Below are positions 1 to 9,884 of a stretch of DNA of 42,903 nt, in pieces. The position numbers and the translations under genes were made by a program. Origin of the DNA: Zygnema cylindricum (lineage: Eukaryota > Streptophyta > Zygnematophyceae > Zygnematales > Zygnemataceae); contig JBBHKE010000534.1 in assembly GCA_037447655.1 (NCBI GenBank), forward strand, positions 64,001 through 106,903, written 5' to 3'. Below the pieces are notes generated by a model. It ran no database searches. It was not told the origin of the DNA and was given only the letters and a program-made list of their open reading frames with translations. How positions within the stretch are numbered: position 1 is the stretch's first letter; the number at the start of each line of letters is the position of its first letter.

Positions 1-297
1 GTCAAAGAGTTACTTTGGGTAAATTCTCTCCTTCAAGAGCTTTTGTTTATGCAACCTAGACCTCAGGTAGTGTGGTGTGACAATTAGGCTGCCATTGCTA
101 TTGCATCTAACCCTAGCCATCACTTTAAGAGCAAACACATTGATATCAAGCTACACTTTGTGAGAGAGAAGAAAAGGGGAAGAGTTCTAAAACTCAGTTA
201 TTTACCAGATGAGGAGATGGTTGCTGACATGATGACTAAACCGTTGCGTGCAGCTAAATTAAAGTTTTGTAGAGAGGCATGTGGCTTAAGTGGCTAG
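1..297 (+). pseudogene. gag-pol: Copia pol C-terminal end (RNase H), element B'
   Basis: Frame 1 reads the last ~98 residues of a Copia polyprotein: VKELLW near the start, the WCDN motif, SNPSHHFKSKHIDI, and the terminal MVADMMTKPL and CGLSG, with stop TAG at 295-297. This is the RNase H tail that degrades the RNA strand during reverse transcription. One in-frame TAG at 85-87 replaces the Gln expected after WCDN, so the copy is dead. The stop codon lies inside the 5-bp target site (gctag, 293-297) used by element A. The natural continuation (PPT and 3' LTR) is found beyond A at 5855. The 5' part of the gene lies outside the window. Confidence 0.9.
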
Positions 298-1224
298 TGT
301 TGTTTTTGGAAAGCTTTAAGTCTCAGCAAATTTATAGAACGGCGGAAAAATATATCTATAAAGACACGCGTCGTCACTTGAATCACAGTGCAGGTTTTTT
401 GAAAGGTAACGACAACGCAGCTGTGACGCAGATGGAACAAGCGCAGCTATGGTTATTTTTTATATGGTGTGTACGGACGAACGCTGCCTACGACGCAACG
501 GGTCAAACGCAACTGCGGATAATTTTGTACATGACAACGCAGTTGCTACGCAACAAGACAAACGCAGCTGCGGCTAACTTTTGTATGTGATAACGCAGCT
601 GCTAAGAAGCTGCGGATATTTAAATATAATCAGGAATTGAACTGCGCTACTGCGGTTGATCTGAATTAAGTCAACAAACGAGATTCACTTAGCCAGGGGA
701 CAAGTATTTGATCAAATCACGATAAGTATTTGATCAAATCACGTGTATAGGATTCTCAGTCATATTGAGTGTATAGTGATAGATTAGTTCTTAGCGTAAG
801 TAGGAGCACTTAGACCTTTGTGGCAGTTTAGTTCTTTTGAATTTATCGTGTTGGAACACTTGTATCGGCGGTATAGCACTATGTAGTAGAAAACTGAGTG
901 AAGAGTATAATACTTAGAACATAGAACATTTTATGTATCCAGACTTCCAGACTGTGTAATCTGCAGACTATTTTTGGGAAACTTCCGAGTTGCATATATT
1001 TGTGTATGTTGGATCAATTGAGCTGAAACTTTGGGAGTTCTCAATCTTTGTGATATTATATACTGTGTTATAGTTTGAAGTAGTTTAGTTCATTGTATTA
1101 GATTTGGTGAGCTGTAGAAAACAACTATTTGATAGGATTCTTGGTAAGCTTCTGTGAGTAAGATTATGTCTACTTCCACTACTACTGCTGATGCTCCACC
1201 TGTTCTAGTGGTTGTAGAACAACA
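298..1224 (+). repeat. 5' LTR of element A
   Basis: It begins TGTTGTT and ends AACAACA, a perfect short inverted terminus. It is 927 bp against 905 bp for the 3' copy; the excess is a local tandem duplication near 703-746. U3 carries a run of CGCARYTGCG-like palindromes between about 416 and 620. The gag ATG at 1166 lies inside this LTR, so the first ~20 codons of gag are LTR-encoded. Confidence 0.92.
703..746 (+). repeat. 22-bp tandem duplication in the A 5' LTR
   Basis: Two adjacent copies of a ~22-bp unit containing AAGTATTTGATCAAATCAC. The 3' LTR has a single copy near 5346-5366. The core TTTGATCAAA is a palindrome. The duplication accounts for the 22-bp length difference between the two LTRs. 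Confidence 0.85.
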
Positions 1225-4200
1225 GGTTATGGGCCTATCATCAAGAATTCCTATTTTCTCGGGAGAAAAATATGCGTATTGGGCGGATATGGTGGAAAAA
1301 CACTTCGAAAATGTTAATCTTTTGGACATTTTGGATGGTTCATTGGCCGAAACAGATCCGTCATGGTCAAAGAAAAATTAGCAAGCTCGGTCAATTTTGA
1401 AGTTTTGTATTTCACAAGAATTGGCTATGTCACGGATAAAAATGAAAAAGGCGATCGATATTTGGAAATCTCTCAAGTATGATTTTGAAAAGGCTAATGT
1501 ACAAGAAGAGCTATTTTTGGCTGGACGAGTTTGGGACTACAAATACACGAGTGGCACAATGGCTGACTATTGTAACAAATTTCGAATACTAATAGATTCT
1601 CATGCTTGTGCAGGCGGATCTTTTCCTCAGTTTTAGCAGGCTGCTTTGCTAATGAGGGGTCTTCCTAATACTATGAGAGCAGCGTCTGATAGACTGAAAC
1701 AAAAAGATAAAGCTAGCTCGACACTACAGTTAGCTATTAATTTGATATTGGAAGAGGAGGCAGATTCTAAAATTCTTAATGGTGAAAGACAAGTAGAGGC
1801 ATTTAACACAGAATTTGACAAACATGGTCATTTTAATCAGCTGAGAAATCAGTTTAATCAGAATCAAAATCAGTTTAGACAGTTTAATCAAAGAGGAAAT
1901 AGACAATCTTTCAATGCTTGTTTTTATTGTAATGAAAAAGGTCATGGATACAAATTTTGTCCTAAGCTTAAAAAGGCTAATGAAACAGGTCTATATAGGC
2001 CTGGTTGGCAGCAGAACCTGTTTCATCACGTCTTCACGGGATCGTCACAACGAGGAAATACACTATTCTCGGCGTCTTCATCCTATCATGACGAGTCTCT
2101 CTCACTCTCTAACGAGGAGGATTATGATCTATTTGCAATGGCGACAGCAATGGAGGGCGCTAAAGACAATGGATGGATACTGGACACGGGAGCATCGGCC
2201 CACATGTGCTGGAACAAGGCCGTTTTCAAAAATATGAAATCAACACCAGAAAAAAATATATACTATGCTTGTGGAATAAGTGTGCAAACGCGGGCTGTAG
2301 GTGATGTCTCCTTGATAGTTGATGTAGAGGGCAAGGCAGTTGAGAGAACTCTTCATAATGTTCTCTATGTCCCAGATTTTAAGAAAAAATTGTTCTCAAC
2401 TTCTTTGGTAGAAAGTAAAGGGTTTGAGGTCAATCTGAAACACGGCAGGCAGGTTGTTAGCAAAAATGGGAAAATTGCAGTTACGGGAACTAGAGATGCC
2501 AGCAAAATGTATCGAATGGATATGCCCGATGATAAAGAAAATGATGTTTTGTATTCTGGTGCATTATCCTCAGATGAGCTGTGGCATAAAAGGTTAGGCC
2601 ATGTGCATTATGATAGCATGAAAAAGATGATCAATGCTGGTAAAATAGAAGGTGTCACTTTGTCAAACGAGTCACCAAAAACGTGAGATGGATGTGCACT
2701 AAGAAAAATACACAGATTACCGTTTCCTCAAGAGTCTGAACATAGGTCTACTAAACTTTTGCAACTCATTCATTCTGATGTTTTTGGTCCTGCAAAGGTA
2801 CCACATGCCGGGGGGATGAAATTTATGGTTGCGTTTATAGATAATTTTTAGAGGTTTACTAAGATCTACTTCATGAAAGAAAAGAGTGAAGTCTTTACTC
2901 ATTTTCAACACTACAAAGCGTGGGTGGAGAAACTACACGGTCTACCAAATTTGGAGCTTAGATCGGACAATGGCGGGGAATATACGTCAAAAGAGTTTGA
3001 AAACTTCTTACTTAAGGAAGGTATAAGTCATAAATTGACTGTCCCATACTCTCCGGAACAGAATGGGGTCTCAGATAGACTAAATAGAACTATCACAGAA
3101 AGCTTTAGATCAATGCTTGCGGATAAGGACGTAGATCCGAAATATTGGGCTGAAGCATTAAATTGTGCAGTTTATATCAAAAATAGGATAGGTTCAAGAT
3201 CGGTAGAAACCACTCGTTATGAGATCTGGACGGGTAGAAAACCGGATGTCAGTTACTTCAAAGTCTTTGGAAGTAAATGCTTTATTTTGGATACGTCTAA
3301 TGATAGATGGAAAATGGAACCTAAGGGATTGCCGGGCATTTTGTTAGGATATGATGATCACTCTAAAGGTTATAGAGTGTTTGTTTTTGAGAGAGAGAAA
3401 ATCATTGTAGCAACGAATATCATTGTGAAAGATGAACTAGACTCGATAGACTTATTTAAAATGACAGCGCAGCAAAAGCAGCAAAAAGTACAAGAATATG
3501 TCATTTTAGATAGCATCCATAATATTGTCCTTCACATGCAAAATTCCCCAGTGGTACCACCGAAATCATATCAAAATCAGGTTGCGCAACAAGTTCGTTT
3601 CAAAGCGCAACAACAGCAGTCAGTGCATACGGATCACAACAAGCGCAACACGCGCAACGCACGGGATCCGACAATTTCAGCCTCAGAATTTCCGGGGGGG
3701 AGAAGATCCATTAGCCGCCTGGAAGCAAGTTCTCACTTTGCCTACTCAGCAGCCTCAGGGGAGCCTCTGACTATCCGGGAAGCCTTCTCATCACTGGAGC
3801 GGAATCACTGGATTGAGGCGGCAAACGATGAAATGAAATCGATCATAGAGGCTCAGACATGGGAGCTTGTGGATCTTCCTCCGGATCGAAAAGCGATCGG
3901 CAGCATTTTGGGTATTCAGGTAAAGAGGGACAAGAAAAACAGATTAATAAAATTGACTCAAAAGGAGGCTATTGGAAACATGTTAGATGAATATAGAATG
4001 CGGCGGGCAAAAGGATGTGTAACACCAATGGAGTTTTGGCATAGGTTAGAGGGGGAAGAAACAGAACCGGGTGTTATTGTCAGTGAAATTTTTGAGTCAA
4101 GGGAGGATGATCCTATGAGAGTGATACCTTACAGACAGATAGTGGGAAGTTTAATTTCTTTCATGAATTGTATCCGTCCGGATATTGCTGCAGCAGTTTG

Positions 4201-4783
4201 GATACTGAGCAAAATTCTAGAGAATGCGAGGAAATCTGACCGTGATGCAGCAAGAAGAGTTTTAAGATACTTGGCAGGAACGAAAGACCTCAAACTCACA
4301 CTAGGTAGAGGAGAAGTGAAGCTGCAAACATGGAGTGATGCAAGCTATGGCGATATGCCGAGTCGAAATTCCACCACGGGATTCGTTCTGCAAATTGGGA
4401 ACAGGACTTGCTGTTGGAGCAACAAACTTCAAAAGGTCACGGCACAATCGACGATGGATTCAGAATATATGGCAGCAAGCTCGGCCCTCAAAGAACTCCT
4501 ATGGGTAAAACCCATGTTACAACAATTGGGATACATGCAGGTTGGTCCACAGGTGATTTGGTGTGATAACCCGGCTGCCATTGCCATTGCTTCTAACCTA
4601 AGTCACCATTTCTAAAGCAAGCACATGGATGTAAGATTACAATTTGTAAGAGAAAAAGTGTTCTTTAAAGTGATTAAATTATGCTATTTGCCAGATGCAA
4701 AAATGGTTGCTAATATGCTCACTAAAGCTCTTCCTACTCCTAAGCTGAAGTATTGTAGGGACGCACTTGGATTGAGTGAATAG
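1166..4783 (+). pseudogene. gag-pol: Element A gag-pol, RT core deleted
   Basis: One reading frame runs from the ATG at 1166 (chosen over an upstream GTG) to TAG 4781-4783. It has five in-frame stops (1379, 1634, 2684, 2849, 4613) and no frameshift. Domains in order: gag; CCHC knuckle CFYCNEKGHGYKFC; protease DTGASAHMC; integrase HHCC (LWHKRLGHVHY) and RSDNGGEY; Q/K-rich linker; EFPGGRRS box; RNase H with WCDN. Compared with element I, about 220 residues of RT including YVDD are missing in frame: the sequence goes from DRKAIGS straight to ILGIQVKRDK. The integrase glutamate in SERLN is Asp here (SDRLN). The product would have supplied capsid, protease and integrase but no polymerase. Confidence 0.9.
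1225..1237 (+). other. Primer-binding site of A (anticodon-arm type)
   Basis: GGTTATGGGCCTA directly follows the LTR. It matches at 12 of 13 positions the complement of the conserved initiator tRNA-Met anticodon arm (UGGGCCCAUAACC), the half-tRNA priming site known from Drosophila copia. It is translated in frame as part of gag (V-M-G). Confidence 0.8.
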
Positions 4784-4944
4784 CTGAGTTGTTGCGCTGC
4801 TATACTGTTATGCTACTCTAGTCCAATAACGGGGATATAATGGGACTACGTGACTTGCTAAATTGCTACGTTGCTATGCTGCGATGCTGCGCTAGCTCGA
4901 CATCGTAGCTGCGCTGGCATACTGAGTCTAAAGCTTTAGGGGAG
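4784..4944 (+). other. A 3' untranslated region and polypurine tract
   Basis: Non-coding stretch between the pol stop and the 3' LTR, rich in short GCTGC/TGCTA motifs that can pair into an imperfect hairpin near 4872-4922. It ends in AAGCTTTAGGGGAG, the plus-strand primer tract. The homologous stretch in element I is 19120-19280. Confidence 0.8.
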
Positions 4945-5849
4945 TGTTGTTTTTGGAAAGCTTTAAGTCTCAGCTAATTTATAGGACGGCGGGAAAATAG
5001 ATCTATATGGACACGCGTGGTCACTTGAATCACAGTGCAGGTTTTTTGAAAGGTAACTACAACGCAGCTGCGACGCAGATGGAACAATCGCAGCTGTGGT
5101 TATTTTTGATATGGTCTGTACAGACGAAGGCAGCCTGCGACGCAACGAGTCAAACGCAACTGCGGAAATTTTGGTACATGACAACGCAGTTGCTACGCAA
5201 CAAGATAACGCTGCTGCGGCTAACTTTTGTATGTGATAACGCAGCTGCTACGAAGCTGCGGATATTTGAATATAATCAAGAATTGGACTGCGCTACTACG
5301 GTTCATCTAAATTAAGTCAACAGACGAGATTCACTTAGCCAGGCGACAAGTATTTGATCAAATCACCTGTATAGGATTCTCAATCATATTGAGTGTACAG
5401 TGATAGATTAGTTCTTAGCGTAAGTAGGAGCACTTTGACCTTAGTGGCAGTTTAGTTCTTTTGGATGAATCGTGTTGGAACACTTGTATCAGCGGTACAT
5501 AACTATGTAGTAGGACAACTGAGTGAAGAGTATAAGACTTAGGACGTAGAACATTTTATGTATCCAGACTTCCAGACTGTGTAATCTGCAGACTTTTTTT
5601 GGGAAACTTCTGAGTTGCATATATTGGTGAATGTTGAATGAATTGAGCTGAAACTTTGGGAGTTGTCAGTCTTTGTGATATTCTATACTGTGTTATAGTT
5701 TGAAGTAGTTTGGTTCATTGTATCAGATTTGGTGAGCTGTAGAAAACATCTGTTTGATAGGATTCTTGATAAGCTTTTGTGAGTTAGATAATGTCTACTT
5801 CCTCTACTACTGCTGATGCTCCACCTTCTCCAGTGGTTGGAGAACAGCA
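4945..5849 (+). repeat. 3' LTR of element A
   Basis: 905 bp, beginning TGTTGTTTTTGG right after the PPT and ending AACAGCA, followed by the target duplication gctag (5850-5854). It repeats the LTR-borne gag start (MSTSSTTADAPP at ~5791). Confidence 0.92.
5050..5262 (+). promoter_or_regulatory. Cluster of CGCARYTGCG palindromes in clade-1 U3
   Basis: About seven variants of a CGCAGCTGCG palindrome (CAGCTG is an E-box form) lie within ~210 bp, for example CGCAGCTGCG, CGCAGCTGTG, CGCAACTGCGG, CGCTGCTGCGG and CGCAGCTGC. The same cluster is in the 5' LTR of A and in both full LTRs of I. The density suggests a binding array or enhancer, but no factor is identified. Confidence 0.5.
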
Positions 5850-5854
5850 GCTAG

Positions 5855-5877
5855 CAGAGTCTAAAGCTTTAGGGGAG
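5855..5877 (+). other. Polypurine tract of the interrupted element B'
   Basis: CAGAGTCTAAAGCTTTAGGGGAG, nearly identical to the end of A's own pre-LTR sequence, sits between the target duplication of A and the LTR at 5878. Together with the pol end at 1-297 it shows that the next LTR is a 3' LTR. Confidence 0.8.
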
Positions 5878-6718
5878 TGTTATTTTGGAAAGCTTTAGTC
5901 CTCTCTATGACTCGAGTGTGAGGGAGAGAGAGTTTCACGTCTTAGAATATGTTTGGTTGTAAGTTCGTTTCATTACACACCAGAATTGATGTTCCACTAG
6001 GTTGATAGGGAGTACACCTTTGTACACACTCCCGAGACATAAGTCACTACAAGAAAGAAGACAATTCAGAATATCGGGATTGTTAATGTATAGATACACT
6101 TGAGGACAAAATGGCACATGGATATTTGTCTACGGTGCCGAATCTGATATGTACGCGGCGGACGGAGACCGCCGACAAATGCTGGTCCATGTGAACCACA
6201 TACACGACAAATGACGTGGCATATAGAATCCTACTCCTTTGTAAATATCTAGTTAAGTAGATTTTTGTCTTTGTGTGGTTAGCTGATTAGTAAAGGAATC
6301 TTTTTGTATGACGTACCTAGTTCGGTTAGTGCCGTAGGTATTTATTGTACGGCTGGTATTCCTCCGTTCGTTCAGCAATATAGGCTTCAGTGTATATTAG
6401 TGGGACTTAGACAACTTTGAAGATATGAACACTTTGTAGTCAAAATCTGTACAGCCTGTTTTTGACATTTTTATCTATGAATATCTCACAGATCTGTGAG
6501 AATAATTACTTATAATTTTGTGTGTGTTTGCATACTGATATTATCTACATTGTGGTAAACTTGCAAAGCTATTGTGTCTCTGGTTTGGGTTTTATCAACT
6601 GTTGAAGTTGCTGATTTTCAGACCGGTTTTTGTGAAAGTTTCTTGCTTGGTTTTGTTCCGAGATGACTACACCGGCATCCTCATCGTCTTCGGTTCCGGC
6701 TGTTGTCTCAGAAAAACA
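5878..6718 (+). repeat. LTR B, shared between two internal regions
   Basis: 841 bp, starting TGTTATTTTGGAAAGC and ending GAAAAACA. Upstream it has a PPT and, across element A, a pol stop. Downstream it has a PBS and a gag. It therefore serves as 3' LTR for B' and 5' LTR for B. The first ATG of gag (6663) is inside it. Confidence 0.82.
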
Positions 6719-9056
6719 CGTCACGGGCCCGCCATCACGAATTCCGGTTTTTGATGGGAGAGAATATTTGTATTGGGTAGATCTTATAAGGTCTTATTTT
6801 GTACAAGTGAAGCTTTTTGATGATGTTAATGGATCTATGGTAGGAACTGATGTAAACTATGATCAAAAGAATGAGCATGCTCTTCATTTGATAAAGTTAA
6901 TGATATCTAAGGAGCTGCATATGACATACATTCAAGCTTTTAAAGCATCAGAGATTTTGGATGCTTTGAAAAAGACATATTCTAGGGCTAATGCACAACA
7001 TGAGATTATAACTGCTGGGCAGATCTGGGAATATAAGTATACAGGCGGAAGCATGGCAGAATATTGCAATAAATTCAGACTTCTAGTTGCAGAAAATGCA
7101 TGTTCAGGTGGTTCATTTCCTGAGTATCACCAAGCAATGATTTTAGTGAGGGGGCTTCCTATTAAGTATAAAGGTGCTTATGATGAACTGAAAAAATTGG
7201 ATAAGACACAATGGAATCTAGCTACAACTATAGAGAATATGCTAGAAGAAGAAGTAAATCAACTGGCATTTAATTCTGGAAAGCCAGCTGTAGCTTACAA
7301 TGCTCAGTTTCAAGGAGATAATAGATTTCAAGGAAATCAGTCTTTTCGGCAATATGAACGGTGTGTCTATTGCTATAATATTGGTCATTTGTACAAGTTC
7401 TGTCCTCTGTGTATAAAATCGTGTGAAATAAGTTCTTATCGCAAAGGATAGAAGGTGAGAGGAGCTCCATTTACACCGAAACCTCCGAGCAAAACTGCGG
7501 TTTTTTCAGCGGAGGAAGAGGAACCGGTGAAGGAGATAGAGAAGAAGAAATCAAAGGTTGTTAGTTTTCCTAAAACTGACGACACCGAGTTCTTTGCTAT
7601 GGCAAAGATGATGGAGGGAGAGAAAGGTCTCGGGTAGATTATGGACTCAGGGAGTTCCTCCCACATGTGTTGGAACAAATCCTATTTTAAGGATATGACA
7701 CCTATCCCTACACGTCAAATCTTTTATGCTTGTGGTGCCACGGTGGAAGCTAATGCTAAGGGTAGCATAGATCTGAATTGTGAGATAGATAGCAAAGCTG
7801 TAAAAAGAACTTTGCAGGATGTTTTATATGTGCCCAAATTTAAGAAAAAAATGTTTTCTACCTCAGTTGCAGAGAGTAAAGGTTTTGATGTTCTTCAAAG
7901 CAAAGGCAAAGAGATAGTAAGCTAGGATGGGAGAGTAGCCTTAGTGGGAACTAGAGGCCCAAACATGTTGTATCGGATACACCTGGTTAATAAAGTTGAT
8001 TTTGTGTACTCCAGTGTCCTTTCTGAAAATGTTTTGTGGCATAAAAGGCTAGGGCATGTTCATAATGAGAGGCTTGAAAAGATGGTGAAGACTAATGTGA
8101 TAGAAGGTGTCAAGCTTGGTGAAAAGGAATCCCATGTTTGTGATGGTTGTGCTCTAGGAAAGCTTCATAAGCTTCCCCTACCACAAACTTCAAATTATCG
8201 AGCAGAGGATCTTCTCGGCATTATCCACTTGGATGTATGGGGACCAGCCAAAGTTCCTTCCCTTGGTGGAAGGAAATACCTTGTTACCTTCACCGATGAC
8301 CACTCACGTTTAGCCGAGTGTACTTTATGAAGGAGAAGAGCGAGGTCTTCACACATTTCAAGCATATTCGGATCTGGGTGGAGAAACTTCACCGAAAATC
8401 GATCCTTGCTTTGCGATCTGACAACGGTGGAGAGTATGTATCAAATGCCTTTACTGAATACTTGAAAGAAAATGGAATTTCTCATGAGTTTACTGTTCCT
8501 TACACTCCGGAGCAGAATGGTGTGGCTGAAAGACTTAATACGACCTTGATTGAATGTGCTATGTCTATGATGATGGATAAAGGTGTAGGTCCGAAATTTT
8601 GGGGGGAATTTTTTCTGTGTGCTTCTTACATTAGGAATAGAATAGAAACCCGATCAGTGAAAGATAAAACACCTTATGAAATGTGGACAGGAAGAAAGCT
8701 GAATATTAGTCACTTTAGAGTATTTGGAAGTAAGTGTTTTATGTTGGATAACCTTCCAAATTGGAAATTAAGTCCTAAATATGTACCTGGGATATTTTTG
8801 GGCTATGATGATGAGTCCGTACTGTTGTTCATAGCCTTTTTCAACCATGAATGTACCCTCGGAAGCACCACAGACTACCCCAATACAGCTTTCTTTGATT
8901 CCACTCCGAATTCTACAGAATAACCAAACCACGCTGAAACTACTCAACCAGATAGTTCCTAGTCCACTTAGTATTCCCATCAAATTTCATATAATAACAC
9001 CAAACCGAATAATCACAACACTCAGTCAAAGTTGCAGAAAAATAGCTTGCCAGAAC
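6663..9056 (+). pseudogene. gag-pol: Element B gag-protease-integrase, truncated in the linker
   Basis: Starts at ATG 6663 inside the LTR. Gag (~200 residues) contains IPVFDGREYLYW; the knuckle CVYCYNIGHLYKFC is intact. Stops at 7449, 7635 (Trp to stop just before the DSGSS protease site) and 7923, and a 1-base frameshift near 8310, break the frame. The integrase is well preserved: HKRLGHVH, CDGCALGK, HLDVWGP, RSDNGGEY, VAERLN. After GYDDES at ~8816 similarity degrades. A Ser/Thr/Asn/Pro-rich reading, with stops, continues to about 9056 and looks like the integrase-RT linker. RT and RNase H are absent. The right end is uncertain. Confidence 0.82.
6719..6731 (+). other. Primer-binding site of B
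   Basis: CGTCACGGGCCCG follows the LTR. It keeps the core of the anticodon-arm PBS (GGGCCC) with three or four mismatches, and codes for H-V-T-G-P within gag. Confidence 0.65.
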
Positions 9057-9070
9057 TTTGATAAATATGA

Positions 9071-9884
9071 CCAACTTCACAATGAAGCCCCAAGCAAATC
9101 AGACACACAATAGGTCTGAAAATTTGCCACAATGTTGCCTTTACAAGGAGGAACACACAAACAAAATTTCGGATAATTCTGCCAATAAAACTGAGAGAAA
9201 TTCTTAGATGAAATTCCCAAAAAGGAGTAGAAATAGTTTCTGTCCAAAAAGTTCCTAAGTCTAGAAATGACTAAGTCCTACAAATATACACTACAGCTTA
9301 CTACTAACTGTACGAAGGCATACCAGCCGTACGTAATCAATCAACTACCTCTATTAATGTGAGTGTACCAAAGATCTACACTAATAATTAAATACACAAG
9401 TCAAAACATTGTTAAATATTTACACGTCGTACGAATTCCGTCAAACAAATCAAGACCATCCAAAATAAATATCATGTGATGGACACGATTTCGCGTCCCT
9501 CACCAAACTGACGGCCCTGCCGTCCGTAGCTCCGGTGGCGTCCAATTCATCACATGTTGACCGCCGCATTATGTTTCGTACGGCCGACGTACAATTTAAA
9601 TCATTTCGAATGTTAATCATCGGATCGCTTCGCGATCCGCCATCCATTTCTCCAACACATTCAACACTTTCGTCTATGTTTCTTTGCGTCACTTGAAGTC
9701 CAATTCTGTACGTTCAATACTCTTAGTACTTAGTACGCAAGCTGCTATGGCTGCGATGTGACCAGCGCAGCATGGCAGCACAATATCTTTTTCATACATG
9801 CTGCTATGTCTGCGGTGTGACCAGCGCAGCATGGCAGCATATCAATGTGATATAGAGAGGACTAAAGGTTTCCAAAAACCAACA
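9071..9884 (-). repeat. Truncated clade-1 LTR (C)
   Basis: Minus-strand LTR whose 5' end TGTTGGTTTTTGGAAACC is at 9884, abutting the truncated pol of element E. Its other end shares CCAACTTCACAATGAAGCC with solo LTR D (29422 onward) but not the last ~110 bp of that LTR. No matching target duplication was found: the flank at 9885 is gtttt, and nothing like it is on the left. It is best read as the 5' LTR of an element whose body was deleted together with B's 3' half. Confidence 0.7.
9740..9838 (-). repeat. Pair of ~40-bp hairpin repeats at the LTR C start
   Basis: Two copies of a GCTGC..CTGCG..CGCAG..GCAGC unit (about 9740-9780 and 9799-9838), each able to fold on itself. Related GCTGC-rich hairpins lie in LTR D (30075-30290) and, outside the LTR, before the PPT of A and I. 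Confidence 0.6.

Larger units (their letters stand above)
298..5849 (+). mobile_element. Element A: Copia LTR retrotransposon, clade 1
   Basis: A complete integration unit with two LTRs of one family (298-1224 and 4945-5849) flanked by the identical 5-bp duplication gctag at 293-297 and 5850-5854. The order is LTR, PBS, gag, protease, integrase, linker, a remnant of RT, RNase H, PPT, LTR. It inserted exactly at the stop codon of an older pol. It cannot move by itself: gag-pol has five in-frame stops and lacks the RT catalytic core. Its closest relative here is element I on the other strand. Confidence 0.93.

Noticed and set aside
8823-9884. A complete solo LTR beginning at TGTTGTTC 8823
   Set aside because: The flanks (cgtac and gtttt) do not match, and the stretch 8823-9070 is about twice the length expected from LTR D and reads better as the linker of B on the plus strand.
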